NCBI GenBank assembly: GCA_946558465.1
Contig: CAMNTM010000003.1
Location: forward strand, 1 to 64,000
Length of the DNA stretch: 64,000 nucleotides
From: an uncultured Lachnospiraceae bacterium
GTDB taxonomy: Bacteria > Bacillota > Clostridia > Lachnospirales > Lachnospiraceae
Direction: 5' to 3'
Shown here piece by piece: positions 8,790 through 16,975 of this stretch. Positions within the stretch are counted from its first letter, which is position 1. Every line of letters starts with the position of its first letter. The notes beneath the pieces were generated by a model, which was not told the origin of the DNA, did no database searches, and worked only from the letters and a program-made list of their open reading frames with translations. Position numbers and translations under genes: made by a program.

Positions 8790-9566
8790 TCACCTCCATC
8801 TGCTCCCCGCCTGTATTTTTAATTCTGCAAATGCCGTATTCCCTGCCGTGGAAACCGCCACCGTGTTATGCCCTTTGGACAGCACGGGGAAATTCAGCTC
8901 CGCCAGCAGCGGCAGTCCGTTGCGCAGCGTGTTCCCGGAGGCATCCACCACCTTTGCCGTGACCAGGTCGGAATCCACCAGCAGCGTTTCCCCTGCGGCA
9001 AGCGGCCCCGTCACACGAAGCTCCGTCCCGTTTGTAATGATGGACACATAGCTGCCCGTGCCGGAAGGGATGCTGCCCTTTAACGCATACACCGGACAGG
9101 AGTCTGTATTGCCCGTATGCCGCACCGCCATGTGCGCCCCCGTTTCCGAAAATATATAGGTTTCATCCGCCAGGGCATAGGCGTATGGGTCCGGGCAGAT
9201 AAAGGACAGCGTGAACTGCCCCGCCGAGCGGAGCAGACGCTCACAGTCCACCGCCTCTGAAAGCCTCGCCATGAAATACCGGTCCGGCACATCATCTAAA
9301 ATAAGCTGCCCCTGCCCCCTTGTCGGGTCGAGCCACTCCGCCATGTTATCCAGCACCGCCACCAGTGCCGGGAAGTTTTTCTGCGGGAAGACGCTGCATT
9401 CCACTTTGATGGTACGCTCCGCGCTGTCACAGCCGAAGTCCGCCACCCCCGCCTTCCCCGGCACGGTCTCGTAAAAATTCCGCAGGGAAGGGGAAGCCTG
9501 CCAGGAGGACAGCCTTGCCCGTATCTTCATGCTTTTGGATGTGGTTCCGTTGAAAGTAAATCCCAT
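8790..9566 (-). CDS. Distal tail protein (Dit), Sipho_tail family
   Basis: This 258-aa protein lies directly downstream of the tape measure gene, the standard place of Dit. The N-terminus (MGFTFNGTTSKSM) and the central FICPDPYAYA block are typical of the siphovirus tail component family, and the C-terminal half is a beta-rich, carbohydrate-binding-like domain. Dit forms the hexameric hub joining the tail tube to the tip proteins. The family call is strong; host binding is inferred. Confidence 0.88.
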   Translation of the reverse strand: MGFTFNGTTSKSMKIRARLSSWQASPSLRNFYETVPGKAGVADFGCDSAERTIKVECSVFPQKNFPALVAVLDNMAEWLDPTRGQGQLILDDVPDRYFMARLSEAVDCERLLRSAGQFTLSFICPDPYAYALADETYIFSETGAHMAVRHTGNTDSCPVYALKGSIPSGTGSYVSIITNGTELRVTGPLAAGETLLVDSDLVTAKVVDASGNTLRNGLPLLAELNFPVLSKGHNTVAVSTAGNTAFAELKIQAGSRWR

Positions 9567-9577
9567 AGCCGCCTCCT

Positions 9578-12250
9578 TTATGCAGTGATGATCCGGCCGC
9601 CCGCACGGGAGCCGGTCTGGATCAGGTTATAAAGTTCCTGTGAAATCTTGCGGATGTCGTCCTCGCTGCGGACGATCATCTGCTGGATGGTGATGAGCGA
9701 AGCGAAACCGAACATATCCTTTCCCTTCATGCCTGCCATGCCGTCTGTCACGGAACGGACCGAAGCGTCCGCATCCAGCTTGAAATCGGTCGGGATGGAG
9801 GTCTTCATGTCCTCCGCCAGCCCATTCATCACATCGGAGATGCCCTCGCTCAGTCCTTCGGCGGCTTTTACCGCCTCGCCGCCGTTATCCTCGATGGAGC
9901 CTGCCAGACCTTCCACCAGCATCTCGCCCACCCACGCCATTTCCGTGGACGGAGAATGGATGCCGAAGAAGCCTTTTATTTTGCCCATGAGGTCGGAGCA
10001 GAAGCCGCTGACCTTGCCCCAAAGCCAGGATGCCGCGTCACCGATGCCGTTCCAGATTCCCTTGATCAGGTTCAAACCAATGCCTGCCATCTGCGCCGCG
10101 CCGCCGGCAAATCCCTTCACAATCGCCGCTATAATCTGCGGCACTGCCTTCACAATCGACACAATGATCTGCGGCAGGTTTTTAACCAGGGAAACCAGCA
10201 GCTTCACGCCGGCAAGGATGATCTTATCCACGTTCCCGGCGATGGCGTTCACCAGAGAGGCCACGATCTTTGGGATTGCGCCCGCCACCGTGGTGATGAT
10301 CTGCGGGAGGTTCTGTATCAGGGAAACCAGCAGCTTCATCCCGGCATCGATAAGCTGCGGGATACTCCCAAGCACTGCCGTCACCAGCCCGTCAACGATC
10401 TGCGGGATTGCCGCCACGACTGCCGTGATAATCTCAGGCAAAGCCGAGACCAGCGAGGTCAGAAGCTGTATCCCTGCGTCAATGATCTGCGGGACTGCCC
10501 CAATCAGGAAGTCTACGATAGAGGCAATGATCTGCGGAAGCGCCTCTGTCAGAACCGGGATGGCATCTAACAGTCCCTGCGCCAGCCCCATAATAAGCTG
10601 CAGGGCGGCCTCCAGTATCATCGGGAGGTTATCCGCGAGGGTCTGCACAATCGTGGCGACCGCCTGCACGATGGCAGGCACCAATGTTGGCAGCGATTCC
10701 CCGATGCCCGCGGCAAGGGTGGACACGATCTGCACCGCCGCCTCCACGATTGCCGGGAGGCTCTGTATGATGCCGGAAAGGAGGGATGCCAGCATCTGCG
10801 TGCCTGTGCTGACGAACTGCGGCAGCATGGCCACCGCCGTGTCCACCAGCCCCGTGACTGCCTCCGCAAATGCCGTGTCCGCCCCTTCCACGCCGTTCAC
10901 CATGTCCGTAAATGAGGAGACCACGTCCGCAATGGCGGGGAGGAACTCCGCCTGCAGGTTATTTTTTACATTGGAGATGGTCTCCCCAAGCCCTGCCAGC
11001 GTCTCATCCATCCGCGCCTGGCCTTCCCTTGAGGCGACCAGCGCCTCGTTGTTCCGGTAGAACGCCTGGCTCGCCTCGTCATACGTCCCGGAAAGGGTCT
11101 CCATGATGAGGCGGTTCCTTTCGCTCTCCCCGGAGCAGGCGGCCAGCTTTTCATTGAATTCATCCTCGCTGATCCCCACCCAGTTTAAGGCGTCCGCAAG
11201 GGAGCCGGTAACCTGCCCCACCTTGGCGGTCTCATTGGCGGATTCAATCAGCCCTTCAATCGGCAGGGCGTCACCGAACGTGCCGCAGACGCCCGCCGCG
11301 ATATTTGTCCATTTGGTGATGTCCTGCTCGTTTTCCGCAAGCTGCGCCAGTAGCTGCGAGGCTTCGGCTGCCGTGTCCGTATCGCCTAAAATCTTGTAAA
11401 ACTCGGTGTAGGATTTCTGCGCCGCCTCCCCGCTGTACCCCGCCGCCTCGAAAGCCGTGGTAAGTTTTCCCTGCGCCGTCCGGTATTCCTCCGTGGCTTC
11501 GTCAAGGTTCCAGATGGCGCTCCCTAATTCCCTGATGCCGTTTAACGCCGCCTGGATGCCGGAGGAGATGAGGTTCCCCATGGCGACCGTCGCCGCCGAA
11601 AGCCCGGAGCCGAGTTTCCCCGCCCCGTCCGAGGCGTCCTCCATGGCGTCCCCAAAATCCTTCGTGCTGTCGGAAGCCTCCCGCAGCGTGTCACGGTTCT
11701 CCTCCAGCTCCCCGGAAAGGTCTGCGATACGCCCTTCCAGCTCCCTTGCCTCGCTGGAGCCTTTCCCGTATTCCAGCACGGCATTGGAGTAGGCGCGTTT
11801 CAATCCCGCCAGTTCCTCCTCCTGGCGTGAAATCTCCTGGGTGAGCCGCTCCGTGGCGTCCACGGCCTGTTCCTCCTGGTTATTTAGCGCTTCAATGGCC
11901 TGCTCGTTCTGGGAAAGCTCCCGCTCCATGCCGTTTAAGGCGGCCTCCGCATTGTTGAGCTGTACCTGCCAGTTCTGCGTCCTGCGGTCATTCTCCCCGA
12001 AGGACTCCGCTGCGTTCTGCAGGGCGGAGCGCAGGGTCTCCACCTTCTGCCGCTGCGCATCGATCTCCTTATTCAGCACCGTGTTCCGGGCGGAGAGCGC
12101 CTGCACGGAACTGTCGTTTTTGTCAAACTGCGAGGACACCAGTTTCATCTCGGAGCCGAGGACCTTGAAGGACTGGTTGATTTCTGCCAGCGCCTTTTTG
12201 AATTCCTTCTCGCCCTCGACGCCTATCCGCAGCCCAAAATCATCCGCCAT
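9578..12250 (-). CDS. Tail tape measure protein
   Basis: The protein has 890 aa. Residues about 10-200 are a long coiled coil (Glu/Gln/Leu-rich, e.g. EALNNQEEQAVDATERL). The region about 205-480 has Gly/Ala-rich hydrophobic helices. Residues about 480-720 consist of hydrophobic tandem repeats around LPQII and IPQII units. The C-terminus carries GVGEMLVEGLA-like and FGIHSPS motifs typical of phage tape measures. It sets tail length and is ejected with DNA. The gene follows the frameshifting tail chaperone pair, as in lambda-like siphophages. The ATG has a strong AAGGGGGT site. Confidence 0.92.
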   Translation of the reverse strand: MADDFGLRIGVEGEKEFKKALAEINQSFKVLGSEMKLVSSQFDKNDSSVQALSARNTVLNKEIDAQRQKVETLRSALQNAAESFGENDRRTQNWQVQLNNAEAALNGMERELSQNEQAIEALNNQEEQAVDATERLTQEISRQEEELAGLKRAYSNAVLEYGKGSSEARELEGRIADLSGELEENRDTLREASDSTKDFGDAMEDASDGAGKLGSGLSAATVAMGNLISSGIQAALNGIRELGSAIWNLDEATEEYRTAQGKLTTAFEAAGYSGEAAQKSYTEFYKILGDTDTAAEASQLLAQLAENEQDITKWTNIAAGVCGTFGDALPIEGLIESANETAKVGQVTGSLADALNWVGISEDEFNEKLAACSGESERNRLIMETLSGTYDEASQAFYRNNEALVASREGQARMDETLAGLGETISNVKNNLQAEFLPAIADVVSSFTDMVNGVEGADTAFAEAVTGLVDTAVAMLPQFVSTGTQMLASLLSGIIQSLPAIVEAAVQIVSTLAAGIGESLPTLVPAIVQAVATIVQTLADNLPMILEAALQLIMGLAQGLLDAIPVLTEALPQIIASIVDFLIGAVPQIIDAGIQLLTSLVSALPEIITAVVAAIPQIVDGLVTAVLGSIPQLIDAGMKLLVSLIQNLPQIITTVAGAIPKIVASLVNAIAGNVDKIILAGVKLLVSLVKNLPQIIVSIVKAVPQIIAAIVKGFAGGAAQMAGIGLNLIKGIWNGIGDAASWLWGKVSGFCSDLMGKIKGFFGIHSPSTEMAWVGEMLVEGLAGSIEDNGGEAVKAAEGLSEGISDVMNGLAEDMKTSIPTDFKLDADASVRSVTDGMAGMKGKDMFGFASLITIQQMIVRSEDDIRKISQELYNLIQTGSRAGGRIITA
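10090..10810 (-). repeat. Internal tandem repeats of the tape measure gene
   Basis: The encoded segment repeats a unit of about 35-40 residues containing LP.II, IP.I(V/I), AG..LL.SLV. About six degenerate copies are visible, matched by recurrent DNA words such as gatctgcggga. It forms a long amphipathic/hydrophobic helix array. Copy-number change here would alter tail length. Confidence 0.7.
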
Positions 12251-12269
12251 GCAGCCGCACCCCCTTCCC

Positions 12270-12478
12270 TTAAATGCCGTATGGTATCACATCATCAATG
12301 GTCAGCTCCCGCTTCGGCTTCGCAAAGCCCATGAACTGCTTATGGCACTCCCAAAGGTCCATAAGCAGGCCAAACGGCGTCAGCCACGTTTCATCCATGG
12401 AAAGGTGGAGCTGTGCGACGCCGTAATATAAAAGCCGGGTAAACAGTTCTTCATCGCTTACCCGACCGCTCCGTTTTT
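12270..12478 (-). CDS. Tail assembly chaperone gpGT extension (read by -1 frameshift)
   Basis: An open frame of 67 codons overlaps the end of the 128-aa tail chaperone gene in the -1 frame and runs to TAA at 12270-12272, without a good start of its own. If ribosomes slip at 12473-12479, the product is 124 residues of the upstream protein plus 67 here (191 aa). It lies directly before the tape measure gene, where lambda gpG-gpGT and Gram-positive equivalents sit. The sequence (DEELFTRLLYYGV, WECHKQFMGFAKPK) resembles the second chaperone of Firmicutes phages. The frameshift is inferred from the slippery site, the open frame and the position. Confidence 0.85.
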
Positions 12479-12844
12479 TCCCGCATTTTCCTCGCTCTGG
12501 ATGTTCCGCTTCGTGCCTTTGTACATGGCCTCCATGATGGCGTTCTTATAGCCTGCCAGTTCCAGAGGGGAAGTTAAAAGCTCCACCTCCTCGGCGGTCA
12601 GCTCCGGCTTTTTATCCTGCGGGTTTTTCAGGTTGTGTACCAGTATCGGCTGGTTGCATAAAAGCGTGATCAGCCACACAATCTCATCCAGCGCCATTTC
12701 AAAGTTCTCCGACTTCATCAGCTTCTCGCCCAGGTCCTCCAGCCCTCCGTAACGTCCCGCGATCTCCTTTGTCGCCCTCGTGGTCAGGAGCATTCCATAC
12801 TCCGTCCCGCCGATAGTGACCACTGCTGTCCTTTCTCCGTCCAT
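12458..12844 (-). CDS. Tail assembly chaperone (gpG-like)
   Basis: This 128-aa acidic, helical protein is encoded between the major tail protein and the tape measure. It matches the Firmicutes phage tail assembly chaperone pattern (TKEIAGRYGGLEDLG; ELTAEEVELL). It would coat the tape measure before tail tube polymerisation. It terminates at TAA 12458-12460 five codons past a slippery heptamer, so a fraction of ribosomes should make the extended gpGT form. Confidence 0.85.
   Translation of the reverse strand: MDGERTAVVTIGGTEYGMLLTTRATKEIAGRYGGLEDLGEKLMKSENFEMALDEIVWLITLLCNQPILVHNLKNPQDKKPELTAEEVELLTSPLELAGYKNAIMEAMYKGTKRNIQSEENAGKNGAVG
12473..12479 (-). promoter_or_regulatory. Programmed -1 ribosomal frameshift site (A AAA AAC)
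   Basis: On the minus strand the zero-frame codons GGA AAA AAC place the heptamer A AAA AAC in the X XXY YYZ register. The stop of the zero frame is five codons later, and the -1 frame stays open for 67 codons up to the tape measure gene. Placement and phase match the conserved tail-chaperone frameshift. Confidence 0.85.
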
Positions 12845-12858
12845 GCCTCAAAACCTCC

Positions 12859-13476
12859 TTATTCTGTCCCGCCCATGCCGCCGGATTCCTCCTGGGCTGT
12901 GAAGGACGGCTCATATACATTCTTGTACCAGTCTGCAATCGTGGAAGCGGAAACGCCCGTGTCATCCTCGGAAACCTCCGCCTTCCACGGGTGGTTCCCC
13001 TTGCCGTCCACCTTGTTCCGGCGCAGCACCGTCCCTTCAATAGTGGGCGTGGAAAATTCGATGCTCTCGCCCTTGGTGGTGAGATTGGTGGCGGGGATGC
13101 CGAACTTCACGCGGTACAGCCAGAAGTAACGGTATTTCCCGTTTGCCTTCTTTGCCCGGAACCCCACCGCCACCGGGTCGCCGCCGTCCTCGGACGCGGA
13201 GACCAGCACCTTGTTGTCGTCAATCTTCGCCCCGGTCAGATCCTCCGCCACTTTGGGGCCGATGTCCGCCACGCCGAGGGCAAGCGTCCCGCTCTGGAAC
13301 TCCTTCACGATCTCCGCCGCCCCGTCGTCCGCATACAGCGTCGCCTCCGCAAGCTCCACGGACAGCTCGGCGGTCATCGCTTTGGCAAGGGATGTGGGCG
13401 TGGCATAGGTCTCATTCCCGTCCTCATCCTCCGTGATCTTCGCATAAAATAATTTGTCAAGGCCAATCGTAGCCAT
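12859..13476 (-). CDS. Major tail protein, phi13 family
   Basis: This 205-aa protein has the N-terminus MATIGLDKLFYAKI, the LSVELAEATLYADDG segment, EGTVLRR and an acidic C-terminus. These match the TIGR01603 phi13 major tail protein family, which forms the tail tube. It is 14 nt upstream of the tail chaperone gene. Full length for the family. Confidence 0.92.
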   Translation of the reverse strand: MATIGLDKLFYAKITEDEDGNETYATPTSLAKAMTAELSVELAEATLYADDGAAEIVKEFQSGTLALGVADIGPKVAEDLTGAKIDDNKVLVSASEDGGDPVAVGFRAKKANGKYRYFWLYRVKFGIPATNLTTKGESIEFSTPTIEGTVLRRNKVDGKGNHPWKAEVSEDDTGVSASTIADWYKNVYEPSFTAQEESGGMGGTE

Positions 13477-13479
13477 GCT

Positions 13480-13821
13480 TCATTCCTCCAATCCATACAG
13501 TTTCGCCACGTCAATGGCATAATGGTGGAAGCCGGTATCATCCTCATGCCCGATGTACCGCCTGTCCGTAATGGTAAAATCCTCTGCAAGCAGCTTTTTT
13601 ACGAGCTTCTTTTTATGCCCCGTGTAGTTTCCCCTGGAAAACAGGGAAAGCCTCGCCTCCTGCGTTTCGTATTCCGGCGCGTTGTCGGCGTGCAGCCCGA
13701 AGCTGTCCCCAAGGGGCGTGGCCACCAGGTATAAGTCCGGCGGCGTGCCGGAGAACACCCCGGTCTCCACCGGGATGCCGCACCCCTCCGCCACTGCTTT
13801 TATCTCTGACAGCAGACTCAT
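13480..13821 (-). CDS. Tail completion/terminator protein
   Basis: This 113-aa protein between the gp10-like protein and the major tail protein occupies the slot of SPP1 gp17-like or tail-terminator proteins. DLYLVATPLGDSFGLHADN fits the Firmicutes tail-completion protein pattern. The start overlaps the upstream stop by 4 nt (13818-13821), indicating translational coupling. The precise subfamily is uncertain. Confidence 0.75.
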   Translation of the reverse strand: MSLLSEIKAVAEGCGIPVETGVFSGTPPDLYLVATPLGDSFGLHADNAPEYETQEARLSLFSRGNYTGHKKKLVKKLLAEDFTITDRRYIGHEDDTGFHHYAIDVAKLYGLEE

Positions 13822-14249
13822 AATCCGTCCACCTCCCGTTCAAAACGCTCCTGCATCGCATCCACACAGGCTTTCCGTGTGGCGGTCTTAGCGGGTTTCA
13901 GAAACGGCTTTGCCGGCTGCCCGCTTTTGCCGTATTCGATGATATTGGCAATCTTCGCATTGCTGCCCCCGCCGCTCCTCGGCTCGGAAAAGCCGATCTT
14001 CACATTGAAGTTCCCGTTCCTGTCCTGCAGGGGCCTGGAAGTTCCGAGGGAGGAAAGCAGCTCCCCGGTGGAACGGGAAGGCTCCTTTGTCCCGCTGCCG
14101 ATGGCTGCCTGCAGGTTGGAGCGCACCTTCGCCTCCACCACCTCCGCGCCGGCCTCCAGCACCTTCCCGCAGATTTCATCCGTCTTATCCCCAAGCCGGG
14201 AGAGCTTTAAAAGGAACTCCTCCGGCAGCTTCACGTCAGCCTTTGCCAC
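13818..14249 (-). CDS. HK97 gp10-like head-tail protein
   Basis: This 143-aa protein starts at GTG 14249 behind a GGAGGT box. The pattern (LGDKTDEICGKVLEAGAEVV, IIEYGKSGQPAKPFLKPA) is typical of the HK97 gp10 family of minor tail/connector proteins. It overlaps the head closure gene by 14 nt. Confidence 0.87.
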   Translation of the reverse strand: MAKADVKLPEEFLLKLSRLGDKTDEICGKVLEAGAEVVEAKVRSNLQAAIGSGTKEPSRSTGELLSSLGTSRPLQDRNGNFNVKIGFSEPRSGGGSNAKIANIIEYGKSGQPAKPFLKPAKTATRKACVDAMQERFEREVDGL

Positions 14250-14574
14250 TGGCTTTCACCTCCTCCGCCAGTACCTCCAGGTACATCCCGCGCCCTTTCA
14301 CATCCTCCACCGAGGAAATCTGGAAACGGCTCTCCCCGCACAAGACAGCCATGTCAGTCGTGACCTCCAGCCCTGGAATTACCCGGAACCGGAAAAGGTC
14401 CGTGGCAGAGGAAAAGGCGGCGCGGTTCGCCCATTTCTCGCTGCCGTGCCGCCCCTCCCGGTATGCCCGGACCGAAGCGAGGATTTCCTCCGTGTCTTTC
14501 TTAAACCCTTCACTGTCCGTACCCCTTTTCATACGGACAATGTCTATAAAAACATCCATCTTCCCAAAACCCAT
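14236..14574 (-). CDS. Head closure / head-tail adaptor protein
   Basis: This 112-aa protein matches the phage head-tail adaptor (SPP1 gp16-like) family: it is short, beta-rich and in order between the gp6-like connector and gp10. It carries the FRFRVIPGLEVTTDMAV block and ends EVLAEEVKASGKG. It closes the portal after packaging. Confidence 0.85.
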   Translation of the reverse strand: MGFGKMDVFIDIVRMKRGTDSEGFKKDTEEILASVRAYREGRHGSEKWANRAAFSSATDLFRFRVIPGLEVTTDMAVLCGESRFQISSVEDVKGRGMYLEVLAEEVKASGKG

Positions 14575-14577
14575 CCG

Positions 14578-14895
14578 CTACACCTTCCATTCCCGGTCCA
14601 GCCGCAGGAGCAGGTTCACCGTGTGCCACACCTGCTGTGCGGCGTTTGTATTGTCTGAAAAGAATCCGCCCGTGCTGCCGTCCCTGCTTTCATAAAAATG
14701 CGAGGCGAGCATGATGACCGCCTGTTCCGTGGTGGCGGGCATTTCTTTTCCACTGTAAGCCCTTTCCGGGATATGCTGGTAGCTTTCCGCATAGGAAACA
14801 GCGGCGGTAATGTAGCTTTTCAGAAGCGCGTCATCCGCCGAATGCTCCAGTATGAGGTTCTTCTTCACTTTCTCAAGCAGCGCATCCATATCCAT
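14578..14895 (-). CDS. Head-tail connector protein (gp6/gp15-like)
   Basis: This is a 105-aa helical protein from the ATG at 14895; a GTG one codon upstream is too close to the GGGGG site. DDALLKSYITAAVSYAESY and the tail hydrophobic helix ending VNLLLRLDREWKV match the gp6-like DNA-packaging/head-tail connector family. It binds beneath the portal. It lies between capsid and head closure genes, as expected. Confidence 0.87.
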   Translation of the reverse strand: MDMDALLEKVKKNLILEHSADDALLKSYITAAVSYAESYQHIPERAYSGKEMPATTEQAVIMLASHFYESRDGSTGGFFSDNTNAAQQVWHTVNLLLRLDREWKV

Positions 14896-14913
14896 CACCG
14901 CCGCCCCCTTTCC

Positions 14914-16131
14914 TTAAGCCGAAGCCCCTGCCTTCTGCTCCAGCACCTTCACCGCTTCCGCAAGGATCATCTTCCCGTCCACACGCTGCGAGGCGAGGAA
15001 GCCCACCTGCCCCGTTGCCGCGAACAGCTCGTTCAGGCGCTTGAAGCTGCGCCCCTGCCGGTCGGCAATCCAGTAATAGGAAAAATCACCGAAAGCGATG
15101 GTCTTTGCGCCTGCGGCAATGGCCGGCATATACGCAGAGGTCCTGACCGGCCTGCCGAGAATGGTGTCCGGCGCCCCGGCTGTCAGGGACGGCTGCCATA
15201 AATACTGCCCGGTGCTGTCCTTCAGCTTGCGGATGGCCTTGATGGTGGAGTCATTTAACACCCACACGGATTTCTTGCGGTACGGGGATTTCAGCGAGTA
15301 ATATAAATCCATCAGCTCATCCGCCGTCACAGCCGTGGCGGACGCTGCGGTCACGCCCGTTTCCGCGCCGCCCGTGGCAGCCAGGACGCCTAACGGCTTG
15401 CCCTTGCCGTCCCCCGTGAAGAACGCCTCCTCTTCCTTCGCACCGATCCTGCGGGCAAACTCGCGGGAGATATAGGACGGCAGGTCAAAGACGCTGTCGT
15501 TTAACAGCTCCTCGGAAACCTTGATCATGGTGCCGAGCTTATACGCCCCGATGGAAACCTGCCCGAAGGAGTCGTCGCTCTCCGGGAACGCGCCCTCCTC
15601 GTCAATCCAGGACGCCGTGCCCTTGGTGGCCACAACGGGGATTTTGCGGTCGCCGCTGGAGGTCTTTATCACCTTCGCCATCTGCCGGAAGATGTTCTCC
15701 TCCTCCAGAGCCTCCACCAGCGTCCTTTCATATTCATCCGGCACCAGGTAGCCGCCCTCGGAATCCGTGCCGATCTGCAGGGCGTTGGTGACCGCAGGCA
15801 TCGGCGCCTTGGAGCGCATGGCGTTCCAGAAGTTCTTCCGGTAATCGTCAGAAGCGCGGCCGGTCTTATCCTCCCTGTCTGCATCCGCCCTGCCGCCCGG
15901 CTTTCCCGTGAGGGGCCTGTTCACCGGGCGGTTCAGCTCCGCGTCAAGCGCCTCCTGCCGCTCCAGCCTTGCGATCTCCTTCCCAAGGTCGGTGATCTCC
16001 TGCTCCATCTTCGTGTATGCGGCGTCATCCTCCGCGGAAAGGACGCCGTTCTCCTTCCTGTGGGAATCCAGGAATGCCTTTGCCGCCTCCCATGCCTTTG
16101 CGCGTTTCTCACGCAGTTCCAGAATCGTCAT
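14914..16131 (-). CDS. HK97-family major capsid protein
   Basis: This 405-aa protein has a charged N-terminal coiled coil (about residues 1-75), a scaffold-like delta domain expected to be removed by the adjacent protease. The HK97 fold signature region follows: LVPDEYERTLVEALEEENIFRQMA, then FFTGDGKGKPLGVL and a C-terminal FLASQRVDGKMIL. It forms the icosahedral head and is full length for the family. Confidence 0.93.
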   Translation of the reverse strand: MTILELREKRAKAWEAAKAFLDSHRKENGVLSAEDDAAYTKMEQEITDLGKEIARLERQEALDAELNRPVNRPLTGKPGGRADADREDKTGRASDDYRKNFWNAMRSKAPMPAVTNALQIGTDSEGGYLVPDEYERTLVEALEEENIFRQMAKVIKTSSGDRKIPVVATKGTASWIDEEGAFPESDDSFGQVSIGAYKLGTMIKVSEELLNDSVFDLPSYISREFARRIGAKEEEAFFTGDGKGKPLGVLAATGGAETGVTAASATAVTADELMDLYYSLKSPYRKKSVWVLNDSTIKAIRKLKDSTGQYLWQPSLTAGAPDTILGRPVRTSAYMPAIAAGAKTIAFGDFSYYWIADRQGRSFKRLNELFAATGQVGFLASQRVDGKMILAEAVKVLEQKAGASA

Positions 16132-16147
16132 AATGAAATCCTCCTTC

Positions 16148-16975
16148 TTATCGTTTCAATAAATTAAGCCGCTCCATGAGTGCGTCCACGGAACGGCCGG
16201 TTTCTGTATCCGCAGCAGGGATTTTTGCCTGCGCCTGGATATCCGCCTTCGGTTTTTCCCCGCCATACTTGGCGGCCAGTTTATTCAAAAGGGCGTTGTT
16301 TGCCGTCCGGCGGGAGAACAGCATGGAGCTTGGAGCGGGAGGGAATTTCTTCTCTTCTTCCTCCCCGTCCGTATCCCCCTCGCCTTCCTCCGGCTCTTTT
16401 TCCGGCTCCGCCTTTGCCCGCGTCATGATCTCATCCGCAAAGCCAAGCTCCACCGCCTTGTTTGCGTCCATCCACGTTTCCGCATCCATCAGGTGCGACA
16501 GCTTCGGACGGGAAAGCCCCGTCTTTAACACGTAGGCGTTGATGATGGACTCCTTCACTTCGGAAAGCATATCGATGGCCTTCTGCATCTCCGCATGGTC
16601 GCCCCAGGCAATGGTGGCGGGATTGTGGATCATCAGCATGGAAACCGGGGACACCAGGACGGTGTCGCCCGCCATGGCAATCACACTGGCAGCGCTTGCG
16701 GCGATGCCGTCAATCTTTACAGTTACCTTGCCTTTATAGTTAGAGAGCATATTGTAAATCTGTGCCGCCGCCACACAGTCGCCGCCCGGCGAGTTGATCC
16801 ACACGGTGATGTCACCGTTCCCGGCATTCAGCTCATCCTTGAAAAGCTGCGGCGTGACGTCATCGTCAAACCAGCTTTCCTCTGCGATGGTGCCGTTCAG
16901 AAACAGAGTCCTCTCCTCCGGAGCCGTCCCCGCCTCCGCCTGGTTCCTCCACTTCCAGAACTTCTTCGTTTTCAT
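16148..16975 (-). CDS. ClpP-like prohead maturation protease
   Basis: This protein has 275 aa from the ATG at 16975, set by an AGAGGAGG box. The N-terminal about 190 residues are a ClpP/crotonase fold with WINSPGGD, the nucleophile region GIAASAASVIAMAG (Ser) and catalytic His in MLMIHNP. The C-terminus is acidic and disordered (EPEKEPEEGEGDTDGEEEE) and may act as an internal scaffold. The gene overlaps the portal gene by 110 nt and precedes the capsid gene, the standard order. It trims the capsid delta domain. Confidence 0.92.
   Translation of the reverse strand: MKTKKFWKWRNQAEAGTAPEERTLFLNGTIAEESWFDDDVTPQLFKDELNAGNGDITVWINSPGGDCVAAAQIYNMLSNYKGKVTVKIDGIAASAASVIAMAGDTVLVSPVSMLMIHNPATIAWGDHAEMQKAIDMLSEVKESIINAYVLKTGLSRPKLSHLMDAETWMDANKAVELGFADEIMTRAKAEPEKEPEEGEGDTDGEEEEKKFPPAPSSMLFSRRTANNALLNKLAAKYGGEKPKADIQAQAKIPAADTETGRSVDALMERLNLLKR

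Noticed and set aside
10090-10810. CRISPR-like repeats
   Set aside because: The repeats are degenerate, lie in frame within the tape measure gene and have no unique spacers of constant length.
9648-11060. 470-codon plus-strand open frame opposite the tape measure gene
   Set aside because: It mirrors the GC-rich minus-strand coding sequence, is low in complexity (Ser/Ala/Ile repeats), lacks a ribosome site and runs against every neighbouring gene.
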